A DNA stretch of 31,920 bases from CAZTYI01 sp964466185 (GTDB taxonomy: Bacteria > Chlamydiota > Chlamydiia > Chlamydiales > SM23-39), in contig CAYXMS010000017.1 of NCBI GenBank assembly GCA_964466185.1, positions 1-31,920 on the forward strand, in the 5' to 3' direction. The position numbers and the translations under genes were made by a program. Within the stretch, counting starts at the first letter, position 1. Every line of letters starts with the position of its first letter. Of the stretch, positions 16,286 through 23,905 are shown piece by piece. The notes under the pieces are model-generated. The model worked only from the letters and a program-made list of their open reading frames with translations, did no database searches and had not been told where the DNA came from.

Positions 16286-17449
16286 ATGGGGTCTGATCTT
16301 TTAGATAAAAAACCAGAGCAGCCTAAAATAGGATCTCAGCTAGCTGCTATTGACAGTATAGATGAAAAAGAGCTGAAAATGGAAGAGCTGGTTGTCAATG
16401 GATATGAAAAGGTTGTTAAAATCACCCATGAAAAAGCTAAATTAAAAGCCATTATCGCCATTCACAATTCCAATTTGGGCCCGACACTAGGGGGAATCAG
16501 AATTTATCCTTATCAATCGTTTGACCAGGCTTTGGAAGATGTGCTCCGTCTTTCTAAGGGAATGACTTATAAAGCCGCTATTTCAGGCGTTGGTTTCGGC
16601 GGAGCCAAAAGCGTGATTATGGCCGATCCCAAAACGGATAAAACGGAAAATCTTTTATTGGCTTTCGGTAAAGCAGTAGATAAATTGCAAGGCCATTATA
16701 TTTGCGCAGAAGATGTCGGCTGTACGGTTAAGGATATGACTGTTATTCGTAAAGCTACGCGTTATGCAGTTGGGCTTGAGCATGTCAAAAGCTCGGGTAA
16801 TCCTTCTCCTTTTACTGCCTGGGGTGTTTTTAGAGGCATCCAGTCGGCTTTAATGCATATATACGGTTCCAGATCAGTCAAAGATAAAAAAGTTGTTATC
16901 CAAGGAGTTGGCAGCGTAGGCGAGATTTTAGCCGAGCTGCTTTTTTGGAATGGGGCCAAAGTAGTAATTTCTGATGTTAATCAGGCTAAAGTGGCAGAGC
17001 TTAAGAAAAAGTTTAATTTTGAAACAGTTCCTGGCGATCAGGTCTTTTTACAAGAATGCGATGTGTTTGCTCCTTGTGCTATGGGCGCTATTATTAATGA
17101 TCAGACTTTAAATAGTTTAAACTGCAAAATAGTTGCAGGTTGCGCTAACAATCAGCTTTTAAGGCCGGAGCATGGCGATCTTCTGAAAAAGAAAAATATT
17201 TTGTATGCTCCTGATTTTGTGATTAATGCCGGCGGGTTGATTAATGTCTCTTGGGAAGTTACTAAAGAAGGCTATTCTTCTAGCAAATCCAGAAATCAGA
17301 TTGAAAAAATTTATGATACTTTAATTTCCATTTATCAAATTGCCGAAAAGAATAAAATTTCTACAGATAAAGCAGCTATTGAATTTAGCGAATATAAAAT
17401 AAAATATGGCATAGGGAAAAGAACGGAAAAACCTTGTTTTCATCATTAA
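16286..17449 (+). CDS. ldh: Glu/Leu/Phe/Val dehydrogenase family (leucine dehydrogenase)
   Basis: This is an NAD-dependent amino-acid dehydrogenase that oxidatively deaminates branched-chain amino acids. The N-terminal catalytic domain has GPTLGGIRI (65-73), the substrate and catalytic lysines Lys96 in MTYKAAI and Lys108 in FGGAKSVI, and AEDVG (~141-145). The C-terminal Rossmann domain has GVGSVG (207-212) and the Asp of VISDVN that favours NAD over NADP. The length of 387 is slightly above the usual ~360 because of an N-terminal ~25-residue extension. A strong AAGGAG lies 8 nt before the ATG. Single gene, divergent from the DUF2709-like gene. Chlamydia has an ldh homologue (CT773). Substrate preference (Leu, Val or Phe) is inferred. 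Confidence 0.92.
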   Translation: MGSDLLDKKPEQPKIGSQLAAIDSIDEKELKMEELVVNGYEKVVKITHEKAKLKAIIAIHNSNLGPTLGGIRIYPYQSFDQALEDVLRLSKGMTYKAAISGVGFGGAKSVIMADPKTDKTENLLLAFGKAVDKLQGHYICAEDVGCTVKDMTVIRKATRYAVGLEHVKSSGNPSPFTAWGVFRGIQSALMHIYGSRSVKDKKVVIQGVGSVGEILAELLFWNGAKVVISDVNQAKVAELKKKFNFETVPGDQVFLQECDVFAPCAMGAIINDQTLNSLNCKIVAGCANNQLLRPEHGDLLKKKNILYAPDFVINAGGLINVSWEVTKEGYSSSKSRNQIEKIYDTLISIYQIAEKNKISTDKAAIEFSEYKIKYGIGKRTEKPCFHH

Positions 17450-17476
17450 ATTAGCGTTAAAAAAGAGTTTTAATTG

Positions 17477-17548
17477 ATGATTGGGAAATTAAAATCTAGA
17501 AAATATCACCTTTATTCGTGTTCTTAAAAATCCTAAAATCGGTAAAAT
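17477..17548 (+). pseudogene. Broken 5' copy of the 50-residue basic-protein gene at 23906
   Basis: Bases 17477-17548 align almost base for base with the first ~70 nt of the intact small gene at 23906-24058. The translated start MIGKLKSRKYHLYSCS corresponds to MIRKLKSGKYRLYSRS. A one-base T insertion after TTCT creates a TAA at codon 17 and shifts the frame. Similarity stops at GGTAAA, where a 41-nt inverted repeat (17551-17591) begins, so the 3' half is missing. It lies in the ldh-argS gap and no longer codes for the protein. Confidence 0.8.
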
Positions 17549-17550
17549 CT

Positions 17551-17591
17551 TTGACATATTCTAATGTTCTTTAGACGTTGGAGTATGTCAA
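17551..17591. repeat. 41-nt inverted-repeat element, copy 1
   Basis: Ends TTGACATA and TATGTCAA are perfectly complementary, and the interior TCTAATG...CGTTGGA continues the stem with G-U pairs around a TTTA loop. The core is the reverse complement, with three changes in 24 nt, of 22981-23004. It directly abuts the point where the broken small gene stops matching its intact paralogue. No T-run follows on either strand, so it is not a standard terminator. Confidence 0.6.
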
Positions 17592-17648
17592 TAAAATACG
17601 CTTTTGTATCGGAATCAAATACAAAAATAGTATAGATATCAAAAAATA

Positions 17649-19433
17649 TTACATTCTTTCAGCTGTTTTTAAACCCAGAATAGAAAAACCTTGCTTTAAA
17701 ATTCGAGAAGCCAAAAAGCAAAGGGCAAATCTTGGTTTTTGTTTTTCCGTGCCCACAACTTGGCAGTCTCTGAAAAAACTGTTGAATTTTTCCGCCAGTT
17801 CAAAAAGATAATCGCAAAGTCTGTGGGGCAGCAGATCTTTTTGTACTTCAAATAAAACTTCCGAAAACCTAGCCAAATGCAATCCCAAAGAAATTTCTGA
17901 AGGATGCTCCAGATCAATTTGAGCCTCCGCTGCCAGTTTTTCTACATTATTCTCAATTTTTCTTTGAATTCCCATGATCCTGACATAAGAATAAAGTAAA
18001 AAAGAAGCAGTATTGCCTTCAAATCTGAGCATGCGTTCATAGCTGAACTGGTAATCTTTGACCCGGTTGCAGGAAAGATCGGCATATTTAATCGCATTAA
18101 TACCTAAAATTTTGGCCAACCTGCTTTTTTCTGTTGCAGATAACTTCTCCTCTTCTGGAAGTGCTTTTTGCCTTTGTTCTAAAAGCTCGCTGGCTTTTTC
18201 CACCGCGCCATTTAAAAGGTCGATTAATTTTTCCGTCTCGCCTTCTCTAGTTTTAAACTTTTTGCCGTCAGGGCCTAAAACCAATCCAAAAGGTACATGG
18301 TTAAATTCACATTTTTCAGGATCTAAATAGCCGGCTTTTATACAAACTGCATAAATCATTTTAAAATGGGTGCTCTGTCCGGCATCTGTTACTACAATAA
18401 TGCGGTCGGCCTTTTCTTCTAAAGATCTCTGTTTCATGGCGGCGATATCTGTTGTGTCGTAAGTATATCCGCCGTCTGATTTTTGAATGATTAAAGGAAA
18501 AAGGCCTCCTTCGCGGCTGGCAAAGCCCTCTTGGAATACGCATTTGGCGCCTTCCGATTCAATTGCCAGTTTTTTCTTTTCTAAATCTTGGACCACTTCT
18601 GGCAAAACAGGATTGTAAAAAGATTCTCCTCGTTCAGTAATTTGAATATCTAAAAGCTGATAGATCTTTTCATATGCCCGACGGGAAATTTTACAGATTT
18701 CCAGCCAGTTTTGATAAGCTTTTGCCTCATGGCTTTGTAAAGCAACTACTGCTTGATGGGATCTTTTTTTAAAAGCGCTGTCCAGATCAAATTTTTGCTT
18801 GGCGGCTTTATAAATTTCAGTTAGCTCAGATAAACTGATTCGGTCGTAATCTAAAATTTTTTTCTCGTTAAGATAAGCAATCAGCATACCAAATTGGGTT
18901 CCCCAGTTTCCAATATGATTCAGTCTTAAGACATTTTGCTGCAAAAATTCAAATAGCCTGGCTAGAGAATCCCCTATAATCGTGGATCTTAAATGACCGA
19001 CGTGCAGTTCTTTGGCCACATTGGGAGAAGAAAATTCCACAATAATCTTTTTGGTTTTAGGAAAAAAATCAGCTCCCAAAAGAGGGCTTTTACGTACTTT
19101 CGTATTTAAATGACGGGAGAGAAATTGGGGTTTTAAACTGAGATTGATAAAACCAGCGCCGGCAATTTCTATTTTAGAAAAAAGGTCTTTGTCAACAGGG
19201 TCAATATAAGCAACAATCGTTTCAGCTATCTTGCGGGGTGGTTTTTTTAACAGCCTGGCTAAAGCAAAAGCATTATTGCATTGGTAATGTCCAAATTTTT
19301 CATTTTGGCAAAGAGAGATTTCTGCCTTTAGTGTGTTTTGAGTATTCTCTGGCAACAGAGTAGATTTGGAATCTGTACAAAAAGCCTCTTTTAAAGCTTT
19401 GCTTAGCTTTTCTTCAATTAACGATATCAGCAT
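17649..19433 (-). CDS. argS: Arginyl-tRNA synthetase
   Basis: ArgS is a class I enzyme that charges tRNA-Arg. The N-terminal Arg-tRNA synthetase domain contains GHYQCNNAFALA (~55-66), and the catalytic domain has FSSPNVAKELHVGHLRST with the HIGH-type motif HVGH. The typical SDGGYTYDTTDIA block and the FKTREGET sequence (in place of canonical KMSKS) are further along. The C-terminal DALR-like anticodon-binding domain ends at AERM. ATG 19433 is preferred (594 residues); a TTG at 19448 is in frame. Neither has a strong Shine-Dalgarno sequence. In Chlamydia argS neighbours murA; here two genes lie between them. Convergent with ldh. Confidence 0.97.
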   Translation of the reverse strand: MLISLIEEKLSKALKEAFCTDSKSTLLPENTQNTLKAEISLCQNEKFGHYQCNNAFALARLLKKPPRKIAETIVAYIDPVDKDLFSKIEIAGAGFINLSLKPQFLSRHLNTKVRKSPLLGADFFPKTKKIIVEFSSPNVAKELHVGHLRSTIIGDSLARLFEFLQQNVLRLNHIGNWGTQFGMLIAYLNEKKILDYDRISLSELTEIYKAAKQKFDLDSAFKKRSHQAVVALQSHEAKAYQNWLEICKISRRAYEKIYQLLDIQITERGESFYNPVLPEVVQDLEKKKLAIESEGAKCVFQEGFASREGGLFPLIIQKSDGGYTYDTTDIAAMKQRSLEEKADRIIVVTDAGQSTHFKMIYAVCIKAGYLDPEKCEFNHVPFGLVLGPDGKKFKTREGETEKLIDLLNGAVEKASELLEQRQKALPEEEKLSATEKSRLAKILGINAIKYADLSCNRVKDYQFSYERMLRFEGNTASFLLYSYVRIMGIQRKIENNVEKLAAEAQIDLEHPSEISLGLHLARFSEVLFEVQKDLLPHRLCDYLFELAEKFNSFFRDCQVVGTEKQKPRFALCFLASRILKQGFSILGLKTAERM

Positions 19434-19593
19434 TTTCTTATTTACCAAAACTTTGATTGATTTTTTAAATAAGTATATAAATTTTCTTATTAAAATAGGT
19501 TCGTATAAAATATAATTATAAAGAATAAAGTCTTTTTAGATAAGCAATATTAGCTAGCAAGCAAAGACAAAAAAATAAATCTAATCAACCGGT

Positions 19594-19716
19594 TTAAGAC
19601 CTGCCGGTCTTTTAAGAGCCATTGGTCTTTTCCTTTGGGCCTGATGACTCAGGCCTCTTGCTTTAGAAAATGGCAATTTGCTCTATGACATCCTCTCGGC
19701 AATAAAGTACCGAGGA
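19594..19716. repeat. Structured intergenic stretch with four hairpins; holds repeat copy C
   Basis: The argS / 19749-gene gap (19434-19748, about 315 nt) has no ORF I can support. It does hold four consecutive hairpins: AAGACC-TGCC-GGTCTT (19596-19611), the related AAGAGCC...GGTCTT (19614-19629), GGCCTGA-TGAC-TCAGGCC (19638-19655), and TCCTCTCGG...CCGAGGA with one bulge (19691-19716). Bases 19633-19671 are the third copy of the hairpin repeat seen at 9585 and 27097. All copies lie just beyond the stop of a minus-strand gene. A structured RNA or 3' UTR element is possible. Confidence 0.6.
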
Positions 19717-19748
19717 TCCTTGAGAATTATCCTAAAACTTTAAGTTTT

Positions 19749-20399
19749 TTAAAGTTCTTTAGCTTTAATTTCTTTCATGCCGGTGTGGACGCCCGAAGCG
19801 ATTAAAAAAAGGCCGGTTGTATTATATCGTGAATCTTTTACATGGCAAAGTAAGGCGCCGGTTAAAATTTTTGTAAAAGGAGCTAATAGCTCTGGATCCA
19901 GATCTTCTAGATTTCGCTCTTCAGTAAAGCCGATTCCTCTTAAAAAACTCTGGAAATTGTGAACTAGGGTCAGATTTTGTTTGAGTGTTTTTTCTTCCCC
20001 GATTGTATTAGATAATTGTTTTAATTTCTGATCTGCTTTTTTTACGTTAAAAGAAAGGCCAAATTTTTTGCGGGTTTTTTTTAGTATATATTTATTGACG
20101 GGGTTTTTCACTTGCTGTTTGGTTTTGCTAACCAGTTGATGATAAGAAATGTCTTGCATAGCACTTTTGGCTATTTCTTTTTTGTTAATTTTGATTTTAT
20201 ATTTTTGCTTTAACAGTTCAGTTATTTGTGCGGTGAAAAGTTCGGCCTCAGATAAATCTTTGACATCAGCAAGTAGATTTTCTGCTCCTATAACATTTTG
20301 TTTTTCAACTTCATCTAGAAATAAAGATGCATCGGGAAGGACGGCTGATAAACTAACAGCTGCTAAAAATAATCCTAAAAATCCAATTTTTTTTAACAT
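19749..20399 (-). CDS. Unknown small exported protein
   Basis: I do not recognise this 216-residue protein. It begins with a Sec-type signal peptide, MLKKIGFLGLFLAAVSLSAVL (cleavage likely around residues 18-20). The rest is mostly helical and very Lys-rich (KQKYKIKINKKEIAKSAM, then KKTRKKFGLSFNVKK). The C-terminus has the only hydrophobic patch (TGALLCHVKDS...TTGLFLIASGVHTG, ~183-208). No enzyme motif is evident. It lies between argS and the EpmB-like gene, a location that is closed up in Chlamydia trachomatis, so it may be lineage-specific. A periplasmic role is inferred from the signal peptide only. Confidence 0.75.
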   Translation of the reverse strand: MLKKIGFLGLFLAAVSLSAVLPDASLFLDEVEKQNVIGAENLLADVKDLSEAELFTAQITELLKQKYKIKINKKEIAKSAMQDISYHQLVSKTKQQVKNPVNKYILKKTRKKFGLSFNVKKADQKLKQLSNTIGEEKTLKQNLTLVHNFQSFLRGIGFTEERNLEDLDPELLAPFTKILTGALLCHVKDSRYNTTGLFLIASGVHTGMKEIKAKEL

Positions 20400-20470
20400 A
20401 AAAACTCTCTTTAATAATTAAAATATAAAAATTTTTAAACAGAGTAAAAAATAAAAAAATTGAAGGCAAG

Positions 20471-21454
20471 TTAAATTAAAACGGTTTTATGTTTTTCAAA
20501 AGGTATTTCTTGAACATATTGAGGGACAGCATAGCCGGAAGTTTTTGTTCTTAATTGCTTGATCAGCTGCAAGCCTTTTTCCTTTTTGACTTTAAAATGA
20601 AAAGCTCCCTGTACTTGATCCAGTTGATGGAGATAATAAAAAAGTACTCCTGCATTAGCTAGTTTTTCTGCCAGAGAATATAAAACAGATAGATTGTCGT
20701 TTATATTTTTCAGCAGAACTGTTTGATTCAAAATAACAGTTTTAGTTTTTTTCAGCTTTGTAATTGCCTGTAGTGTTTTTTGGTCTATTTCATTGGGATG
20801 GTTGATGTGAGTTACAAAATAAAGAGGCTTTTTCAGCTTTGCAAATATTGATAGTAAAACAGAGTCAATCCTTTCTGGACAGGCTGTTATAGCGCGGGTA
20901 TGAATTCTGATTCTTTTAATATGGGAAATGTTTTCCAAATCTGAAAAAATTCTTTTTAAAGTTGGGTTGGAAAGTGTGAGAGGATCTCCGCCGGAGAGAA
21001 TGATCTCGGTTAAGTTTTTGTTTTTTTGGATCTCGCCTAGCTCAAAAACAAAATTTTTGGATTTAAAAACAGAGACTGTTTTTGAAGGCAGGAAATGGCG
21101 GCGGAAACAAAAACGGCAATGTAAAAAACAGCTTTCCGTGCAAAGCAAAAGCGCTCTGTTTTGATATTTTTGTAAAAGATTCCCCCGACAAAAACAGCTG
21201 TCTTGAACAGGGTCCAGACCAAATCCCCGGTTTTTTTTAAGCTCCTCTTTTAAAGGTATAAATTGTAGAAAAAGAGGATCGGTGAAATTATTTTTCTGGA
21301 TTTTTTGAGCCAGATGATGAGTTATTTTTAGAGGATAAACAGAAGAAAGATCAATTTTTTTAAGCTGGTTTTGTTTAAAATTTAAAAAATTTAAGAGCTT
21401 TTTTAAATCAGTAAAATAAAAATCTTTTTTTTTCGTATAATTATAAAAAGACAT
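20471..21454 (-). CDS. epmB: EpmB/KamA-type radical SAM lysine aminomutase
   Basis: The protein has 327 residues and is close in length to EpmB (E. coli 342), shorter than catabolic lysine 2,3-aminomutase (~416). EpmB converts lysine to (R)-beta-lysine, which EpmA attaches to elongation factor P. The [4Fe-4S]/SAM motif CFLHCRFC (Cys109, Cys113, Cys116) is intact, followed by ILSGGDPLTL (~152-161), the SAM-contact region IRIHTRA, and VTHINHPNEI. The C-terminal SGYAVPQYVQEIPFEKHKT resembles the EpmB end where PLP binds lysine (probably the Lys of HKT). Neither efp nor epmA is in the window. A radical SAM relative acting on another substrate is the alternative. Confidence 0.8.
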   Translation of the reverse strand: MSFYNYTKKKDFYFTDLKKLLNFLNFKQNQLKKIDLSSVYPLKITHHLAQKIQKNNFTDPLFLQFIPLKEELKKNRGFGLDPVQDSCFCRGNLLQKYQNRALLLCTESCFLHCRFCFRRHFLPSKTVSVFKSKNFVFELGEIQKNKNLTEIILSGGDPLTLSNPTLKRIFSDLENISHIKRIRIHTRAITACPERIDSVLLSIFAKLKKPLYFVTHINHPNEIDQKTLQAITKLKKTKTVILNQTVLLKNINDNLSVLYSLAEKLANAGVLFYYLHQLDQVQGAFHFKVKKEKGLQLIKQLRTKTSGYAVPQYVQEIPFEKHKTVLI

Positions 21455-21543
21455 ATGATTTAAAAATATTTTTTAATAAATAAAATTAAACAGTTTTAAG
21501 ACAATTTATTTTAAGGAAAATAATTATAAAAAGCTTCTTTTAT

Positions 21544-22926
21544 TTATTTTTTATTTTTGTGTAAAAAAGCTTTTAAAGGGTTTTCTTTTTTATCAGCTGT
21601 GGAAGAGGTGGATATGTTCGCTCCTAAAGCCAGCAATTTCTGTATAATATTTTCATAGCCTCTGTCTATAAAATGAATTTTTGAAATCTTAGATTTTCCG
21701 TCGGCAATTAAAGCTGCCATCACATAGGCAAAGCCGGCTCTTAAATCAGGGATGGAGATATCTTTGGCCTTGAGCTGTGTTGGCCCTTTGATGACAACAC
21801 TATGCAAATAGTTTTGCGCGGCAAATCGGCATGCTTTACCTCCCAGACATTGAGAGAATTGCTCGATTTGCGCACCCATGGCATTTAAAATACGAATATA
21901 ATCAAAACGTTTCTCGTAGACGGTTTCATGAATGATCGAAGAACCGTTGCCCTGGGTTAAAAGTACGCCGAACGGTTGCTGCCAATCGGTCATAAAACCG
22001 GGATGGACATCGGTTTCAATATGTAGGCCTCCTTTCAGAGGGCCTTGATAAAAAAAATCAATGCCGTTTTTTTTAACAGTAAAACCGCCGCCGAGCTCTC
22101 TTAATTTGTTTAAAAAAGCAATCATGTTTAAATGCTGGGCCCTTTCGATAAAAACCCTGCCCTTGGTGGCGATAGAGGCTAAAGCATAAGAGGCGACTTC
22201 ATTGCGGTCGGTTAAAATTTCATGTTCTACTTCGTAGAATTTTTTAGTTTCATATATGTAAATTATACGATTGGTATCAACAGTAATGTTAACCCCTAAT
22301 TTTTGCAGAAAAAGAATCAGATCGAAAATTTCCGGTTCGATAGCGGCATTTTTAATGACGCTCATGCCTTTGGCTTTAATAGCTGCCAGTATGACATTTT
22401 CAGTAGCTCCTACAGAAGGGTAGGGCAGATTAATAATATTGCCGACAAGCCCTTTTTCTTGGACTTTGGCAGCATAAAATTTTTTTTCTAGACTGGTAAA
22501 ATACTCCACCTTGGCACCGAGTTTTTGCAAAGCTTCAATATGAAAATTAAGCGGTCTTTTACCTAGATTGTCTCCGCCGACAGTCGGTACGATAATTTCG
22601 TCTTTGACACGGTTCAAAAGAGATCCTAAAATTAAAATCGGCATGCGGTTAGCGCCGGAGAATTTTTGCGAGACTTGGCTGGAAATAATTTCTTTAGTAG
22701 AAATTTGGATGATTTTTTGTTTTTTATCCCAGAAAATTTCAGATCCCAGCTCTTCTAAAAGAGCTTTAGTAATATCAATCTCAGATATGTTCGGAACGTT
22801 ATAAAAAGTACATTTTTTGTCCGAAATTAAAGAAGCAATTAATAGTTTGGAAGCGGTGTTTTTAGCGCCTTGCGCAGTGATTTTTCCTTCCAGTCTTGTT
22901 CCGCCTTTGATAATTAATGATGACAT
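21544..22926 (-). CDS. murA: UDP-N-acetylglucosamine 1-carboxyvinyltransferase, Asp active site
   Basis: MurA makes the first committed peptidoglycan precursor from UDP-GlcNAc and phosphoenolpyruvate. The 460-residue protein has the EPSP-synthase fold, Lys22-Asn23 in QGAKNTASK, and the flexible-loop motif VGGDNLGKRPLNFHI. Asp119 occupies the place of the catalytic Cys115 of E. coli. The same Cys-to-Asp change is known from Chlamydia and Mycobacterium and makes MurA insensitive to fosfomycin. The C-terminus has a ~30-residue polar extension (residues ~430-460). The gene is transcribed toward the epmB-like gene, 89 nt away. Its presence fits the reduced peptidoglycan of Chlamydiota. Confidence 0.96.
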   Translation of the reverse strand: MSSLIIKGGTRLEGKITAQGAKNTASKLLIASLISDKKCTFYNVPNISEIDITKALLEELGSEIFWDKKQKIIQISTKEIISSQVSQKFSGANRMPILILGSLLNRVKDEIIVPTVGGDNLGKRPLNFHIEALQKLGAKVEYFTSLEKKFYAAKVQEKGLVGNIINLPYPSVGATENVILAAIKAKGMSVIKNAAIEPEIFDLILFLQKLGVNITVDTNRIIYIYETKKFYEVEHEILTDRNEVASYALASIATKGRVFIERAQHLNMIAFLNKLRELGGGFTVKKNGIDFFYQGPLKGGLHIETDVHPGFMTDWQQPFGVLLTQGNGSSIIHETVYEKRFDYIRILNAMGAQIEQFSQCLGGKACRFAAQNYLHSVVIKGPTQLKAKDISIPDLRAGFAYVMAALIADGKSKISKIHFIDRGYENIIQKLLALGANISTSSTADKKENPLKAFLHKNKK

Positions 22927-22981
22927 TTATGTTTTTAAGCTTCCTTTTTTATGGGGAGTAAAATAATTTTATTTGATATGC

Positions 22982-23004
22982 TCTAACGTCTAAAGAACGT
23001 TGGA
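22982..23004. repeat. Inverted-repeat element, copy 2 (core)
   Basis: TCTAACGTC-TAAA-GAACGTTGGA forms a hairpin with a G-U pair and a one-base bulge. It matches the reverse complement of the core of 17551-17591, but the TTGACATA ends are only partly kept (TTTGA...TCAAA flanks at 22972-23017). Confidence 0.6.
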
Positions 23005-23060
23005 TTCTAGCTTCAAACAATATTCGCTTGATCTCTCAAGTCTTACAATATCTAAGCTAA

Positions 23061-23089
23061 GAGAAGATATCCCTTCTCATTATTTTTTT
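23061..23089 (+). terminator. Terminator-like hairpin upstream of ispF
   Basis: GAGAAG and CTTCTC form a 6-bp stem with a 6-nt loop, followed by ATTATTTTTTT on the plus strand. No plus-strand gene precedes it, so if real it would end an untranslated or antisense transcript from the murA upstream region. Confidence 0.4.
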
Positions 23090-23244
23090 ACTTTAGAAGT
23101 TTATTTACTATAGTGTTTTACCTTTGAAGGATTTTTCAAAGAACCCTAGACACTTTCTAAAGAACAGAAATGTCTTAAAGACATTATTCGCAAAAAGCAA
23201 AATATAAATTTAAACTATTTAAAGTTTTTGAAGAAAGAAATATT

Positions 23245-23278
23245 TTGACACAACTCATCCAACCATTAAAATGGTTGG
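23245..23278 (+). promoter_or_regulatory. Candidate ispF promoter overlapping an 8-bp inverted repeat
   Basis: TTGACA (23245-23250), a 16-nt spacer and TAAAAT (23267-23272) form a good promoter about 100 nt before ispF. The -10 box lies in and beside the loop of CCAACCAT-TAAA-ATGGTTGG (23259-23278), a perfect 8-bp stem. The stem could be an operator; because TTTTC follows, it could instead be a weak terminator. Confidence 0.5.
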
Positions 23279-23373
23279 TTTTCTTGGGTCTTTAATCGTA
23301 AATATAAATTTTATTTATATAAAAATTTTTTTTTTTGCTAAAAGAGATTAAAAGCAACAAGGAATTTTTGTTT

Positions 23374-23871
23374 ATGACAGAAAAAAATATTACGTTTCGC
23401 ACAGGGCTCGGACAGGACAGCCACAGGTTTTTGAATCCCGATCAGTCAAAACCTTTAATTTTAGCGGGTCTTTTGTTTGATGATGAGCCCGGTCTGGCTG
23501 CGGATTCGGATGGAGATGTAGTTTTGCATGCTCTTTGTAATAGCATTACTTCAATTACCCATGCTCCCATTTTGGGTAAAATAGCTAAAGAGCTTTTTCA
23601 AAAAGACGGCATTACAGATTCTGCTGTTTATGTTAAAAAAGCACTACAGTCTTTATCTGGCTGGCAGATAGAAAATGTAGCTATTGCTTTAGAAGCCAAA
23701 TCTCCACGCATGCAGAAAAAAATAGAAGAAATGAGACAGAGCCTAGCTGAAATTTTGCAAATTGATAAAGACCGCATAGGTATTACTGTTACTTCCGGAG
23801 AAGGACTGACAGATTTCGGCTGCGGAGAGGGAATTCAGTGTTTTTGTTCTTTGCTAGTTAAATCCAAATAG
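23374..23871 (+). CDS. ispF: 2-C-methyl-D-erythritol 2,4-cyclodiphosphate synthase
   Basis: IspF forms the cyclic diphosphate in the non-mevalonate isoprenoid pathway. The 165-residue protein is of usual size. Zinc ligands are in GLGQDSHRF (the D-x-H pair) and SDGDVVLHALCNSI (the family's third ligand His). The C-terminal VTSGEGLTDFGCGEGIQCF contains the conserved T-[ST]-x-E-x-L...GRxEGI region with Cys replacing Arg. ATG 23374 is chosen, with AAGGA ~10 nt upstream; a TTG start at 23335 would add 13 unconserved residues. It is probably cotranscribed with the small gene 34 nt downstream. Adjacent ispF and cysJ is also the order in Chlamydia (CT434-CT435). Confidence 0.95.
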   Translation: MTEKNITFRTGLGQDSHRFLNPDQSKPLILAGLLFDDEPGLAADSDGDVVLHALCNSITSITHAPILGKIAKELFQKDGITDSAVYVKKALQSLSGWQIENVAIALEAKSPRMQKKIEEMRQSLAEILQIDKDRIGITVTSGEGLTDFGCGEGIQCFCSLLVKSK

Positions 23872-23905
23872 GTTATTGCTGGATTTAACAAGGAGAGGCT
23901 AGAAC

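Larger units (their letters stand above)
22927..23373. other. 447-nt intergenic region rich in inverted repeats
   Basis: This region lies between the divergent genes murA and ispF. I find no ORF worth calling. It contains, in order, the second copy of the inverted-repeat element (22982-23004), a terminator-like hairpin (23061-23089), the palindrome AATGTCTTAAAGACATT (23169-23185), a TTGACA-type promoter overlapping a hairpin (23245-23278), and the ispF ribosome-binding site (AAGGA, ~10 nt before the ATG). A short untranslated RNA between ~23000 and ~23090 is conceivable. Confidence 0.5.

Noticed and set aside
17578..17811. 77-codon plus-strand ORF over the argS 3' end
   Set aside because: Most of it is antisense to the conserved end of argS, and it has no ribosome-binding site.
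22927..23373. Housekeeping RNA (4.5S, 6S, tmRNA or RNase P RNA) in the murA-ispF gap
   Set aside because: None of the conserved core sequences of these RNAs is present, despite many inverted repeats.
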